From Shewanella gelidimarina (lineage in GTDB: Bacteria > Pseudomonadota > Gammaproteobacteria > Enterobacterales > Shewanellaceae): a DNA stretch of 64,000 bases. Shown piece by piece: positions 10,102-19,209 of the stretch (its first letter is position 1; each line of letters begins with the position of its first letter). The stretch lies in contig NZ_JAKIKW010000009.1 of assembly GCF_023283945.1 (NCBI RefSeq), positions 62,001 to 126,000 of the forward strand, in the 5' to 3' direction. The position numbers and the translations under genes are program-made. A model generated the notes under the pieces. The model saw only the letters and a list, made by a program, of their open reading frames with translations, made no database searches and was not told where the DNA came from.

Positions 10102-10569
10102 ATGAAAGGCAATAAAGATGTCATCGACACATTAAACAAACTGCTCACCGGTGAGTTGTCGGCAATGGATCAATATTTCGTACATGGACTGATGTACGAA
10201 GATTGGGGCCTGAATGAACTGCATGAACGGATCTCTCATGAATCTGATGATGAGCGTGAACATGCTAAGAAGCTAGTGCAACGTATCTTGTTTTTAGAAG
10301 GTACTCCTGATGTTGCCAGTCGTGAGCCGCTCAATATCGGAAAAGATACCGAACAGATGCTCAAGAACGACTTAGCATACGAGTATCAAGTCGCTGATAA
10401 TTTGCGTGTGGCAATTGCATTATGTGAACAGAAAAAAGATTACCAGAGTCGTGAGATTTTAGAGGTCTTGCTCGAAGAGACCGAATCGGACCATATGTAT
10501 TGGTTAGAGAAACAGTTAGGCCTGATTGATAAAGTCGGTTTAGCTAATTATCTGCAAAGTAAAATGTAG
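10102..10569 (+). CDS. bfr: Bacterioferritin subunit, ferroxidase type lacking the heme ligand
   Basis: A 155-residue Bfr paralogue cotranscribed with the preceding gene. Ferroxidase ligands E18, E51, H54 and E94 are intact, and the last pair is E128 and H131 after a one-residue insertion that keeps the E-x-x-H spacing. The residue at the heme-ligand position is Arg52, so this subunit should not bind heme. Known heteropolymeric bacterioferritins in Neisseria gonorrhoeae, Magnetospirillum and Pseudomonas split the functions in the same way. A gene order of bfr-bfr behind Fur-like and FNR-like sites supports iron- and oxygen-linked control. Confidence 0.95.
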   Translation: MKGNKDVIDTLNKLLTGELSAMDQYFVHGLMYEDWGLNELHERISHESDDEREHAKKLVQRILFLEGTPDVASREPLNIGKDTEQMLKNDLAYEYQVADNLRVAIALCEQKKDYQSREILEVLLEETESDHMYWLEKQLGLIDKVGLANYLQSKM

Positions 10570-10601
10570 CCTGCTATTTTTACAATAGATAGATGACTTA
10601 G

Positions 10602-10635
10602 TAGGCACCAGAGCTTCGACTAGTGATGGTGCCTA
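10602..10635. other. Inverted repeat downstream of the bfr pair
   Basis: TAGGCACCA (10602-10610) is repeated inverted as TGGTGCCTA (10627-10635) around a 16-nt loop. There is no proper T tract, so it may stabilise the 3' end or act as a weak terminator. The rest of the 10570-10865 gap shows nothing I can name. Confidence 0.45.
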
Positions 10636-10865
10636 ATGCTTTCTATCGTTATTGCCTAGACTTTTCTATTGCCCATCTTTGTGTTTTCCCCACGGCTGTA
10701 CAGCGAATATTCAGCTTCTCTAAGTTACTATTATTCTCCAATCTAATACTAATAATTAGTGGCGCTGTTGGTTTTTTAGACTAATATTAAAGTGCAGTAG
10801 TGTGATTAATTCGATAGTTAATTTAAAAGAAAACGTGAACAGCATTTGAGAAGAAAGGAGAGATT

Positions 10866-11069
10866 ATGATTATTACAGGCAATAGCAACGCATATGAAAG
10901 TGAAAATCAGCTAACAATCGAACGTCTTCTTGGTAAGATTGAACGACTAGAGCAACAACTTGAGTTGGCTCAATCTGGAAATCGTCGTTCACAGGCAATG
11001 CACAAAGCTAACACGAATAAATCTGCACTTTCTGCAGATGAAATCTCAATGCTGACAACTCTATTTTAA
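10866..11069 (+). CDS. Small coiled-coil protein of unknown function
   Basis: A 67-residue ORF with a strong AAAGGAG (10854-10860) five bases before its ATG, which is the main reason to believe it. The middle (about residues 17-38, rich in L, E, I, R and Q) should form an amphipathic or coiled-coil helix. There is no signal peptide, membrane segment or cysteine. It stands alone between the bfr genes and a chemoreceptor, with about 280 bp of non-coding DNA on each side. I do not recognise the family. Confidence 0.6.
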   Translation: MIITGNSNAYESENQLTIERLLGKIERLEQQLELAQSGNRRSQAMHKANTNKSALSADEISMLTTLF

Positions 11070-11348
11070 TCTTTAGGTTTCTTCAGTTGTGCTCTGTTTA
11101 GTTCTCTAACTGTCCAAATTATATTTTTAAAGCATCTTGTTCCGCGATTATACACTCACAAACCTTATCATGGTTTTTCACTTGCATATCATTAGCTAAT
11201 GTTATTGGCTACTGCGATTAATCCTCTTTGTTCTCAGTGAACCCCTAATTAAGCTGCTAGTAATTAATGTTGTGCTTTGTGCTTTAATCTTGTCAAATTT
11301 CTGTTAAATTCATTATTCCTAAAAAATATAATTATAAAGGAATATAGG

Positions 11349-13349
11349 ATGCATTGGTTTAAACGCTCGCTAAGTATGCAGCTCGTTGTGGCAATTGTTG
11401 GGGCTTTGGCGGTACTTTTTACCCTCGTTGCATTGTTCTTAGTTAAAAATGAAAGTGCCAGTACTCGTCAGCAAATCGACAACGACCTAAGCGGTCTAGT
11501 ACTACTTAAATCTAACGAAGTTCGCAGCTATTTTGTCGCTAAAGGTCAATTGATCCACGCCGTCTTTGCTGATCCTATGGTGTTAGAATGGTTCGGTAAA
11601 TATGATAGTCGTTCAAGAGACCTCTCTTCAGATAAACAATACCAAGCTATTGTTGACTACTTTAAATTTTTCTCAGATAAAGATAACGACATTAAGTCGG
11701 TGTTTTTCGGCTCCGCGAATACCTTTGAGTACTTTGACCTTAATGGTCGCTACAACGATAGTGAGTACTACACTAACAAACGCCCATGGTGGCAAGAAGC
11801 CATTGATCAAAACGGCATGTTTGTCGGTGATCCTGCCGTAGATGCTAACGACGGATCAATCTCGGCAACAGTGAAAACAGTTGTAAAAGATCAGTCCGGT
11901 CGGTTTATTGGCATTGGGGGGATGGATATATTAATCGACACCATAGGTAGTGAACTACTAGCGCCGATTAAATACCAAGGATCAGGCCAGGCCTTCTTGA
12001 TTACCGATGCAGGTAAATTGGTCTACTTTCCTGGCTTTACTGAACAATTCCCACCAGGCTCTGATGTTGCAAAAGTGGATAGCCAATTTAGAGACACCAA
12101 AGGCTTTAGTACTTTAAGCCAACAAATGCAGTCACAAACCTCTGGTTTTACCGAAGTCACTTTTAAAGGTGAGCAGCAAAGAGTGAGTTTTGTGGAAGTG
12201 GGGGGGGATTTCCCCGAACAGAAATGGCATTTGGCGTTCATGTTGCCAACGGCGGTCATTGAGGCTCCGGTAACCGATGCCATCATCAACTCCATTTTGC
12301 TCTCTTGTTTGATCATGCTTCTTGTCGGTGTAACGGTGTGGGGAATGTTGCTTCCGTTTAGAAAACAGATCAATAACTTACTTCGAGCGATGGAGGATAT
12401 TGCTGAAGGCGATAATGATTTAGCGAAGCGTATCCAAATGGACCGAGAGGATGAACTTGGACAACTGGGTGCTGCATTCAATCGATTCGCAGCAAAAGTT
12501 CAGGGAATGCTACAAGATACTCGAGACTTAACATTAGAAGTTGAACACGGCGTTTCAGCCGCGTCTGAAGTCAGTGAACGAGCGCTTAACTCCGTCGCGC
12601 AACAGAAAGCGGAGATAGCCTCTGTTGCAACTGCTGCCACCGAGATGGCGCATACTAGCCAAGAGATGGCAGCAAGTGCACAACGTGCCAGCGACTTTGC
12701 CGATAAGGCACAGGCTGAATCGATAGAGGGTGGAGCCATCGTTGCGCAAGCGACTCAAGGTATGCAGTCTTTATCGTTACAGGTGATTGAAGCTGCTAAA
12801 GTGGTTAAGCAATTACGCACACGCTCTGAGCAAATAGGTGAAGTCCTCAATGTCATCAGAGGCATTGCAGAACAAACCAACTTGTTAGCACTTAACGCGG
12901 CTATTGAAGCCGCAAGAGCGGGTGAGCAAGGGCGTGGTTTTGCGGTTGTGGCTGATGAGGTGCGTACGTTGGCCTCGCGCACTCAAGATTCAACCGCAAA
13001 TATCCAAGAGATTATTCAGACGTTACAACAAAATGCTAATGAAGCTGAGCAAGTGATGGAAGCAGGAGTCGAGCAGGCTAATATTGGTCAGGATCTCACT
13101 GCTAAAGTTGAGCTTGCGCTCGATAACATTACTGGTGCCATTGGCGCTATTCAGCAACAAACTATCGAAATATCGGCAGCTGTTGGTCAGCAAGCGGTGG
13201 TCGCTGAAGAGGTGGCGTGCAATGTAGAAAATGTACGCGCTTTATCAGATGACTCTTTGGCGGCAAGTGAAGAGCTATCACGTAACTTTGACAGCTTTGC
13301 ACGAGTAACAGAGTCATTGTCGAGTAATATTAAGCAGTTCAAAATCTAA
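11349..13349 (+). CDS. Methyl-accepting chemotaxis protein with dCACHE sensor
   Basis: A 666-residue transmembrane chemoreceptor. A first membrane helix (about 11-33) leads to a large periplasmic domain of the double CACHE type ([10 protein letters not shown] and R-P-W-W-Q-E-A segments; typical for small organic ligands), then a second helix (about 312-335), a HAMP region and the signalling domain. The hairpin tip [19 protein letters not shown] is perfectly conserved. The ATG at 11349 with AAGGA 8 bases upstream is preferred over an in-frame start at 11277. The ligand cannot be told from sequence. Monocistronic, with its own terminator. Confidence 0.95.
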   Translation: MHWFKRSLSMQLVVAIVGALAVLFTLVALFLVKNESASTRQQIDNDLSGLVLLKSNEVRSYFVAKGQLIHAVFADPMVLEWFGKYDSRSRDLSSDKQYQAIVDYFKFFSDKDNDIKSVFFGSANTFEYFDLNGRYNDSEYYTNKRPWWQEAIDQNGMFVGDPAVDANDGSISATVKTVVKDQSGRFIGIGGMDILIDTIGSELLAPIKYQGSGQAFLITDAGKLVYFPGFTEQFPPGSDVAKVDSQFRDTKGFSTLSQQMQSQTSGFTEVTFKGEQQRVSFVEVGGDFPEQKWHLAFMLPTAVIEAPVTDAIINSILLSCLIMLLVGVTVWGMLLPFRKQINNLLRAMEDIAEGDNDLAKRIQMDREDELGQLGAAFNRFAAKVQGMLQDTRDLTLEVEHGVSAASEVSERALNSVAQQKAEIASVATAATEMAHTSQEMAASAQRASDFADKAQAESIEGGAIVAQATQGMQSLSLQVIEAAKVVKQLRTRSEQIGEVLNVIRGIAEQTNLLALNAAIEAARAGEQGRGFAVVADEVRTLASRTQDSTANIQEIIQTLQQNANEAEQVMEAGVEQANIGQDLTAKVELALDNITGAIGAIQQQTIEISAAVGQQAVVAEEVACNVENVRALSDDSLAASEELSRNFDSFARVTESLSSNIKQFKI

Positions 13350-13393
13350 TATTCTGCAGTATTGAGCATGAGATAGAGCTCGAGATTAAACTC

Positions 13394-13422
13394 AAAAACG
13401 GAGTCCATTGGCTCCGTTTTTT
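13394..13422 (+). terminator. Terminator of the chemoreceptor gene
   Basis: AAAAACGGAG / CTCCGTTTTT around an 8-nt loop, with a T tract. Confidence 0.88.
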
Positions 13423-13491
13423 GATCCAATACATAAGTATTAATACGTCTCCACTGCCGCTGAAAGCACTATTTAGTTAACTTTTCTTGAG

Positions 13492-13511
13492 TACTGTTTT
13501 TATATACAGTA
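13492..13511. promoter_or_regulatory. LexA (SOS) box of dinB
   Basis: CTGT-N8-ACAG at 13494-13509 is a perfect LexA core, and flanking TA on both sides gives the extended 20-bp SOS palindrome. It sits 25 bp upstream of dinB. Confidence 0.9.
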
Positions 13512-13535
13512 ATATCTGCGGTAGAGGGCTTAAGA

Positions 13536-14612
13536 TTGAAAAAAATAATTCATGTCGATATGGACTGCTTTTACGCTGCAGTAGAGATGCGTGATTTTCC
13601 AGAGTTGAGAGGCAAACCCATTGCTGTGGGTGGAAGGAGTGATCGCCGTGGTGTGATCAGTACTTGCAGCTATGAGGCCAGAAAATTTGGCGTGCGCTCA
13701 GCAATGGCATCAGGTTATGCACTTAAGCTTTGTCCTGATCTCATCTTAGTGCCTGGCAGGATGCAGGTATATAAAGACGTTTCCAGTCAAATTCGCGCGG
13801 TGTTTGCTAAATATACCAGTCTCATTGAACCACTCTCATTAGATGAAGCCTATTTAGATGTAACCGATAGTCCACATTGCCACGGTTCAGCAACATTGAT
13901 GGCTAAAGCTATCCGCGATGATATCTATGCCGCTACTGGGCTTACTGCGTCAGCTGGCATTGCACCGGTTAAGTTTCTTGCAAAGATTGCTTCGGATCTG
14001 AATAAGCCAAATGGTCAGTACTTGATTCGGCCAGACCAAATAGACGAATTTGTAAAAACATTACCGCTGATTAAAATACCAGGGGTCGGCAAAGTCACGG
14101 CTAAAAAGTTAGCCGATATCGGTCTACATACCTGCAGTGACGTGCAAGCATATCCGGATAATAAGCTCGTAGAGCGATTTGGAAAGTTTGGTTCTGTGTT
14201 GATAGAAAGGGCAAAAGGCATCGATAACAGAGGCATATCCCCCAACCGAGAGCGTAAATCTGTTGGCGTTGAAACTACATTAGCCAAAGACATACATACA
14301 TTAGAGCAGTGCAAAGCCGTTATGCCGCAACTTATTCAAGAGTTAGGGGCAAGGGTGGGTCGCAGTGCCAAAAAGCGCACCATTCACAAACAAGTAGTAA
14401 AGCTTAAGTTTGATGATTTTAAACAAACCACCATAGAGCACCGCAGCGATGAGGTGTCGGTTAATTTGTTTTATCAATTATTAGCGCAAGCCTTGGAAAG
14501 GCAGCAAGGTAGAGGTATTCGTTTGTTAGGTGTTGCCGTTGGGTTGGCGTCTAGTACATCGAATGACGATGAGGTGCAAACAGCTGCTCCACAGATGAAC
14601 TTAGGGTTTTAA
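13536..14612 (+). CDS. dinB: DNA polymerase IV (Y-family translesion polymerase)
   Basis: Error-prone polymerase that extends misaligned or damaged primer termini. The 358-residue product starts at TTG ([20 protein letters not shown]), the only start that fits homologues. Catalytic acidic residues D8, D103 and E104 (S-L-D-E-A-Y) are present, with a Y-family steric gate in C-F-Y, a K-I-P-G-V-G-K helix-hairpin-helix near residue 180 and the little-finger domain after about residue 240. A perfect LexA box lies immediately upstream, so it should be SOS-induced. The C-terminus ([15 protein letters not shown]) resembles the usual beta-clamp-binding tail region. Confidence 0.96.
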   Translation: MKKIIHVDMDCFYAAVEMRDFPELRGKPIAVGGRSDRRGVISTCSYEARKFGVRSAMASGYALKLCPDLILVPGRMQVYKDVSSQIRAVFAKYTSLIEPLSLDEAYLDVTDSPHCHGSATLMAKAIRDDIYAATGLTASAGIAPVKFLAKIASDLNKPNGQYLIRPDQIDEFVKTLPLIKIPGVGKVTAKKLADIGLHTCSDVQAYPDNKLVERFGKFGSVLIERAKGIDNRGISPNRERKSVGVETTLAKDIHTLEQCKAVMPQLIQELGARVGRSAKKRTIHKQVVKLKFDDFKQTTIEHRSDEVSVNLFYQLLAQALERQQGRGIRLLGVAVGLASSTSNDDEVQTAAPQMNLGF

Positions 14613-14725
14613 TCACATGGTTTAAACCAAGGACTTTTAAACAAGGGCTGTAGAACGAATATGTTAATCACCTTATTTTAATGCCTTTGTTGGTCAGCGT
14701 TAGTGTCTGCAAAAGTACTCATCGA

Positions 14726-14755
14726 AAAAAGCCGCTAAACAGTTAGCGGCTTTTT
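14726..14755. terminator. Bidirectional terminator between dinB and pepD
   Basis: A perfect 13-bp stem (AAAAAGCCGCTAA/TTAGCGGCTTTTT) with loop ACAG. A and T tracts on both sides let it serve both converging genes. Confidence 0.9.
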
Positions 14756-14795
14756 GGCTTGTGCGTTTGACTCATCGCACAGGTTATAGGCAAAT

Positions 14796-16259
14796 TTAGC
14801 TGCCTTTAACGGGTGTGCGCTCAAGTACCGCTAACAATAGTTTCCAGTATTGGCCAACAGTGGTGATGTTAACTTTTTCATCTGGGCTGTGTGGGTAGCG
14901 AATGGTCGGGCCAATAGAAACCATGTCCATCTCAGGGTAAGGCTTTTTAAATAAACCACACTCAAGACCAGCATGGATCACCATAATTGTTGGCTCTTTT
15001 TTATAGATGTCGGCATATGTTGCTCGAACACTTTCCATTACTGGTGAGCTGTTGTCAGGTTTCCAGCCAGGATAAGCACCGCTAAATTCAACGTTGGCCC
15101 CCGCAAGGTTACTCAAAGAGGTTAATACGCCTTCTATCTCCTCGCGGCCAGAGTCTATTAATGAACGGATAAGACAAAGAATTTGAACAGAATCCGTTTC
15201 AGTACTGATGACACCGACATTAAGAGAGGTTTCTGTTACGCCTTCAACTTCGTCACTCATACGCACTACGCCGTTAGGGCAGGCATTAAGGACATCGATT
15301 AATATCTGCTGAGAGTCTTCACTCATCACCTTTGTTTCGGCAGGGATCTCAGTCAATGTCAACGTAGTGTCAGGATCTGCAATCGCAAGCTCTTGGCGAA
15401 CTAAGGCTTGGAATTCATTAATGCGCTGCTGCAGAAGGCTCACGTTTTCAGCTGGGATCATAAAGCTAAACTGTGATTCACGCGGGATAGCGTTACGTAG
15501 CGAACCACCAGTGAAGTTTGTCAGCTCAAGTGCAAGTTCATCACTATGATCAAATAGAAATCTAGCGAGTAACTTATTGGCATTACCGCGACCCAAATGA
15601 ATGTTTACGCCTGAATGACCACCTTTGAGGCCCGCTATCGATAGCGTAAAGCTTGAATTTGTAGGTTCAGGAGATTGCCACACCATAGGAACACTGATTT
15701 GACCATCTACACCGCCAGCGCAACCCATGTAGATCTCGCCTTCTTGCTCAGAGTCTGTGTTGATAAGAATTTCAGCTTCAAGCATGCCAGCTTCTAAGCC
15801 AAATGCACCTGTCATGCCGGCTTCTTCATCGATAGTCAATAAGACTTCAAGTGGACCATGGGCAATATCATCAGCGCCTAGGATAGCTAATGCTGAAGCC
15901 ATACCGATGCCATTATCAGCACCTAACGTAGTGCCTCTTGCTTTAACCCAGTCACCATCAACGTAAGCATCGATAGGATCTTTTTCAAAATCATGCACTT
16001 TATCGGCATTCTTTTGTGGAACCATATCGATATGGGCTTGCAGTACCACTATTTTACGATCCTCCATGCCCGCAGTTGCAGGTTTTTTGATGATCAAGTT
16101 ACCGACTTTATCTTCAATAACGGAAAGCTGCTTGTCTTTTGCCCATGCTTGAATGTGCTCACTCAAAGCTTGTTCATGCTTTGATGGGTGTGGAATAGCA
16201 CAGATTTGTTCGAACCATTGCCATAGTGCTTGTGGTTGTAGCTGGTTTAGTGCGGTCAC
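14796..16259 (-). CDS. pepD: Aminoacyl-histidine dipeptidase (peptidase D)
   Basis: M20-family metallopeptidase that hydrolyses Xaa-His and related dipeptides. The product is 487 residues, as in E. coli (485). Metal-binding motifs include V-L-Q-A-H-I-D-M-V-P, G-A-D-N-G-I-G-M-A, I-D-E-E-A-G-M-T-G and N-T-D-S-E-Q-E-G-E. The C-terminal I-H-A-G-L-E-C-G-L-F-K and G-P-T-I-R-Y-P-H-S-P-D-E complete the site. The start is the GTG at 16259-16257 (VTALNQLQPQALW), with AGAGGA about 7 bases upstream; a longer frame to 16289 adds residues absent from homologues. Divergent from the M17 gene. Confidence 0.95.
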   Translation of the reverse strand: MTALNQLQPQALWQWFEQICAIPHPSKHEQALSEHIQAWAKDKQLSVIEDKVGNLIIKKPATAGMEDRKIVVLQAHIDMVPQKNADKVHDFEKDPIDAYVDGDWVKARGTTLGADNGIGMASALAILGADDIAHGPLEVLLTIDEEAGMTGAFGLEAGMLEAEILINTDSEQEGEIYMGCAGGVDGQISVPMVWQSPEPTNSSFTLSIAGLKGGHSGVNIHLGRGNANKLLARFLFDHSDELALELTNFTGGSLRNAIPRESQFSFMIPAENVSLLQQRINEFQALVRQELAIADPDTTLTLTEIPAETKVMSEDSQQILIDVLNACPNGVVRMSDEVEGVTETSLNVGVISTETDSVQILCLIRSLIDSGREEIEGVLTSLSNLAGANVEFSGAYPGWKPDNSSPVMESVRATYADIYKKEPTIMVIHAGLECGLFKKPYPEMDMVSIGPTIRYPHSPDEKVNITTVGQYWKLLLAVLERTPVKGS

Positions 16260-16486
16260 AGAAAATTCCTCTATATCTAAGATTATCACTAGAGCGCTGG
16301 TGCGCTGGAGGCTGAAAATGGCAATATTCTATCATAGTCTTTGTTTGCGCAAGAGGGGTTTACTCCGCTTTACCTGATGACTGTCAGCAGAAGTTGCCAG
16401 ATCAGTTTTTAAGCACAATTAAGTCGTTGGTAATCTGTGCTCAATAGGACAATAATGCCAGCAATTAAAAATAAAAAGGAAGGGTT

Positions 16487-18025
16487 ATGGCTGCTGTAAA
16501 ATTTGTTGATGTTGTCGATAAAGAGGCAATTTTTGAAGGTAACGGTTGGGATGCGCTGGTGGTGGTTTCCGCCGATCTTAAATCTATAAAAGTGGATGAA
16601 GTGGCAATGCTGGCTGATCATGGCCAAAAAGTCGATCAACGTGTCGGCAAGTCAGTGACATTGTTGTTTGCGCCAGGTATGGCGGGTGGACGCTTAGTCA
16701 TTGCGCCAGTGTCGAAGGCAACTGATGAGTATGAGGATGTTAGAGTTTTTGCTGATGCGGCACGTCAGGGGATTAGAGTCGCCAAAGAGGCGGGTGCAAA
16801 ACGGCCGTTGTTGCTTGTTAACGGTATTGCAGAGGCGCGCTATCAAAAATCGGTTGAGGTCGCTGCTTTAGCTTGTGGTCAAGAACTATGGCAAGCGTTA
16901 GAACTGCGAGAAGCGGGTGGAGCAGATGAGGAGTTAGAGTGCATTGGTTTATTGAGTGATGCGCATAATGCTGAGACGTTAACAGCGATTGAAGAGGGAC
17001 GTACTTTAGCCAGAGATCTATGCGGTACTGAACCTGAGCGTATGTCAGCTCCTGCATTTGCAGATTACTGTTTAACGGCACTCACCGATAGTGGCTTAAC
17101 CATCTCAGTGGTAGAAGACAGAGATATTCTAGAACGTGATTACCCGCTGTTAAGCGCGGTAGGTCGTTCATCTTTTGCAGTGCTTAGGCATCAACCTCGT
17201 GTGGTAAAGCTTGAATATGTCGGTGAAGGCGATATTGAGCGTACCTTCCTCTTTGCAGGAAAAGGGGTTGTTTATGACACGGGCGGTGCTGATTTGAAAG
17301 TGGGCGGTTCTATGGCGGGAATGAGCCGCGACAAAGGTGGCGCTGCTGCCGTTGCGGGCTTGATGAAAACCGTGAGTATGCTTAAACCTAAAGGTATACG
17401 TATTATTGCTGAGTTAGGATTAGTACGAAATAGTATTGGTAGTGAAGCGTTTGTCACAGATGAAATTATCGCGAGTCATGCTGGTCTTCGAGTTCGAATT
17501 GGTAATACCGATGCCGAGGGCCGACTGGTGCTAGCCGATTTACTGTCTCATCTGCGCATCAAAGCGGAGTCTGCCGTTCACCCTGAAATGTTTTCTGTGG
17601 CAACCTTAACCGGGCATGTTGTGCGTTGTTTTGGTGGTTATACTGCGGCGGTAGAAAATAGTGTGGCTAAGCAAGCTAATGTGGCTGAACGTATGCAGCA
17701 ACAAGCGGCTGTGTGGGGCGAACCTATAGAAGTGTCACAATTGCGTCGAGATGACTTTAGCAAAATAGTGGATCCATCTGGCGCTGCAGACATGCTTTCG
17801 TCAAATAATGCTCCCTCGTCTATTACAGCTCGAGGGCATCAATACCCTGCCGCGTTTTTAATCCAGGCATCGGGTTTAAGCCGTCATGGCTTGAGTAGTG
17901 CTAAGCCTATCGCTTATACACATTTAGACATTGCAGGCAGTGCCACAGAAGGGCACCCACAATACGGTAGCCCAACGGCAACGCCTTTGGTCGGGCTATT
18001 TAACTATATGGTCGATAGTCAGTAA
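16487..18025 (+). CDS. M17 family leucyl aminopeptidase
   Basis: A cytosolic zinc/manganese aminopeptidase of 512 residues. The C-terminal catalytic domain has the conserved metal and catalytic residues: K in G-K-G-V-V-Y, D in D-T-G-G, K in A-D-L-K, D in S-R-D-K-G-G-A-A-A and the signature N-T-D-A-E-G-R-L. The D-T-G-G-A-D-L-K-V-G-G loop differs from classical PepA (F-D-S-G-G-x-x-I-K), so this is a divergent subfamily rather than pepA or pepB itself. AAGGAAGGG precedes the ATG. It is divergently transcribed from pepD, so the two peptidases may share a regulatory region. Confidence 0.9.
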   Translation: MAAVKFVDVVDKEAIFEGNGWDALVVVSADLKSIKVDEVAMLADHGQKVDQRVGKSVTLLFAPGMAGGRLVIAPVSKATDEYEDVRVFADAARQGIRVAKEAGAKRPLLLVNGIAEARYQKSVEVAALACGQELWQALELREAGGADEELECIGLLSDAHNAETLTAIEEGRTLARDLCGTEPERMSAPAFADYCLTALTDSGLTISVVEDRDILERDYPLLSAVGRSSFAVLRHQPRVVKLEYVGEGDIERTFLFAGKGVVYDTGGADLKVGGSMAGMSRDKGGAAAVAGLMKTVSMLKPKGIRIIAELGLVRNSIGSEAFVTDEIIASHAGLRVRIGNTDAEGRLVLADLLSHLRIKAESAVHPEMFSVATLTGHVVRCFGGYTAAVENSVAKQANVAERMQQQAAVWGEPIEVSQLRRDDFSKIVDPSGAADMLSSNNAPSSITARGHQYPAAFLIQASGLSRHGLSSAKPIAYTHLDIAGSATEGHPQYGSPTATPLVGLFNYMVDSQ

Positions 18026-18032
18026 TTTTCAG

Positions 18033-18057
18033 AAGCCGACTACAATGTCGGCTTTTT
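18033..18057 (+). terminator. Terminator of the M17 aminopeptidase gene
   Basis: AAGCCGAC / GTCGGCTT around TACAAT, followed by T residues. Confidence 0.88.
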
Positions 18058-18120
18058 ACGGGGTATTGGTGTAATTAAATTACGTAAAAAGCGCTTTTGC
18101 AGCTTTTTTGATAGAAATAC

Positions 18121-18148
18121 TTGTAATAAAATTACATTTCGTTATAAT
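18121..18148 (+). promoter_or_regulatory. Promoter and palindromic operator of unit 1
   Basis: -35-like TTGTAA (18121-18126), 16-bp spacer, -10 TATAAT (18143-18148). The palindrome TGTAAT-AAA-ATTACA (18122-18136) covers the -35. In copy 2 the palindrome-to- -10 distance is exactly the same (21 bp between starts), which argues for a real operator. Confidence 0.6.
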
Positions 18149-18182
18149 GATTCTCGTTGATTAGGCAGGTGCCTAATCAAGC

Positions 18183-18233
18183 TAGTCTATCCAGGATGGA
18201 TAATTCTCCAAGGAATCGAGCGACAAGTTGACT
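18183..18233 (+). ncRNA. Conserved structured leader of unit 1
   Basis: This 51-nt block matches copy 2 (18836-18886) at 50 positions, far more than the flanking DNA. It can form two adjacent hairpins: TATCC/GGATA, and ATTCT/GGAAT closing a CCAA loop. It is followed by the invariant CGAGCGACAAGTTGACT. It lies between the presumed transcription start and the ORF, as a riboswitch or other leader would. I cannot match it to a known RNA family. Confidence 0.5.
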
Positions 18234-18304
18234 TTGCTTAACCCAAGATGGGTTGTAACAAAAAGCATAGTATTTGGAATTCAACTTAGTTAGGAGTATT
18301 GATT

Positions 18305-18403
18305 ATGTCTTTTACAATGAGTAGCACTATTTATTCGCAGAGCTTTTGGTTAAACACAGATGCTTTGCGTGGTGGTATATACACCATGGCATACAAGGGC
18401 TAA
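18305..18403 (+). CDS. 32-residue peptide of the duplicated unit (copy 1)
   Basis: ATG at 18305 with GGAG 8 bases upstream. The peptide shares the core STIYSQS-x-WLNTD-x-LRGG with the copy-2 peptide. Several differences between the copies in the core are silent third-base changes (AGC/AGT, CAG/CAA, AAC/AAT, GGT/GGC), which suggests selection on the protein. There is no membrane segment or obvious signal sequence. It could be a regulatory leader peptide, the coding part of a dual-function RNA, or a peptide processed after the Gly-Gly. None of these is shown by sequence. Confidence 0.55.
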   Translation: MSFTMSSTIYSQSFWLNTDALRGGIYTMAYKG

Positions 18404-18547
18404 TCCTTCTTGTAGGCTTTTAGTTTTCATCATATTTATTGCGCCTTTTAGGTGCTTATAGACCAAGTTGTGAATTGATCATCAATTTGCAATTGATTAC
18501 CGCTAGCGCGTTAACCAATTTCCAGTAGGAACACTTGAATACGTCTT

Positions 18548-18574
18548 GCCCACTCTATGAGTGGGCTTTTTTTT
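18548..18574 (+). terminator. Terminator of unit 1
   Basis: GCCCACTC / GAGTGGGC with loop TAT, then T8. Copy 2 has the same stem with paired base changes. Confidence 0.92.
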
Positions 18575-18681
18575 ATCTGTTGGTTTGCTACATGATAATT
18601 CATCAGGTTGAACGTTAGTGATTATCGTTGTTTAATCGTAATTTTTTTGATCTTAAACTGTTAACATTTAAAGGCGGGCCT

Positions 18682-18701
18682 ACAAAAACAGCTGTTTTTG
18701 T
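18682..18701. repeat. Perfect 20-bp palindrome between the two units
   Basis: ACAAAAACAG followed directly by its reverse complement. It lies 72 bp upstream of the copy-2 operator and has no counterpart in copy 1. It could be an extra operator. Confidence 0.5.
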
Positions 18702-18772
18702 GATTTAGACACACAATTGGTGTGGTTAAATTACCGTTAAAGCCTGTTTTTGGCATTATTTGTAATTAATAG

Positions 18773-18800
18773 TTGTAATTAAATTACAAAAACCTATAAT
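18773..18800 (+). promoter_or_regulatory. Promoter and palindromic operator of unit 2
   Basis: A perfect 17-bp palindrome TTGTAATT-A-AATTACAA (18773-18789) lies over the -35 region; -10 TATAAT is at 18795-18800. A further half site TGTAATT lies at 18761-18767. Confidence 0.62.
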
Positions 18801-18835
18801 AGCAACTCTTGGTTAGGGTTAATACCTACCAAGGT

Positions 18836-18886
18836 TAGTCTATCCAGGAAGGATAATTCTCCAAGGAATCGAGCGACAAGTTGACT
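18836..18886 (+). ncRNA. Conserved structured leader of unit 2
   Basis: Differs from the copy-1 leader at a single position (T to A in the loop between TATCC and GGATA). It has the same two-hairpin potential and the same position between the promoter-proximal stem-loop and the ORF. Confidence 0.5.
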
Positions 18887-18963
18887 CATCAGTTTAATTG
18901 GACTCAACCCCGTAATTAAATTGATTTGAGTATTTTTTACAACTTTGTTTAGGAGTAATGATT

Positions 18964-19056
18964 ATGTTATTTACAGCTAGTAGTACTATTTATTCGCAAA
19001 GCTCTTGGTTAAATACAGATGTTTTGCGTGGCGGTTTATTCGCCATGACTTTTTAG
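18964..19056 (+). CDS. 30-residue peptide of the duplicated unit (copy 2)
   Basis: Homologue of the 18305 peptide with the same STIYSQS-x-WLNTD-x-LRGG core; the tail after Gly-Gly is shorter and different. GGAG lies at 18952-18955. An in-frame ATG at 18958 is an alternative start two codons earlier. Replacements outside the core are mostly conservative (I/L, Y/F, A/V). No function can be assigned. Confidence 0.55.
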   Translation: MLFTASSTIYSQSSWLNTDVLRGGLFAMTF

Positions 19057-19209
19057 GGCTAACCCTCCTTTAAAGTAGTTCCATATCCATCAACCTTATA
19101 GCACCTTCTGGGTGTGTTTAGACGCAAGTTGTGTATTGACCTTGTTGATACGCCATTGATTAACGCTAGCGCGCTAACCGATTTCCGATTGGAACACTTG
19201 AATATGTCT

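Larger units (their letters stand above)
18070..18574 (+). repeat. Tandem sORF/leader unit, copy 1
   Basis: First copy of a duplicated transcription unit. In order: an upstream palindrome GTAATTAAATTAC (18071-18083), a second palindrome over the -35, TATAAT (18143-18148), a 10-bp stem-loop (18157-18180), a 51-nt conserved leader (18183-18233), a 32-codon ORF (18305-18403), a conserved 3' block (18501-18546) and a terminator (18548-18574). Copy 2 has the same parts in the same order 652-659 bp downstream. The family is not one I can name. Confidence 0.75.

Noticed and set aside
18305..19056. The two small peptides as a type I toxin pair
   Set aside because: Neither peptide has a hydrophobic membrane segment, and no antisense promoter pattern is evident.
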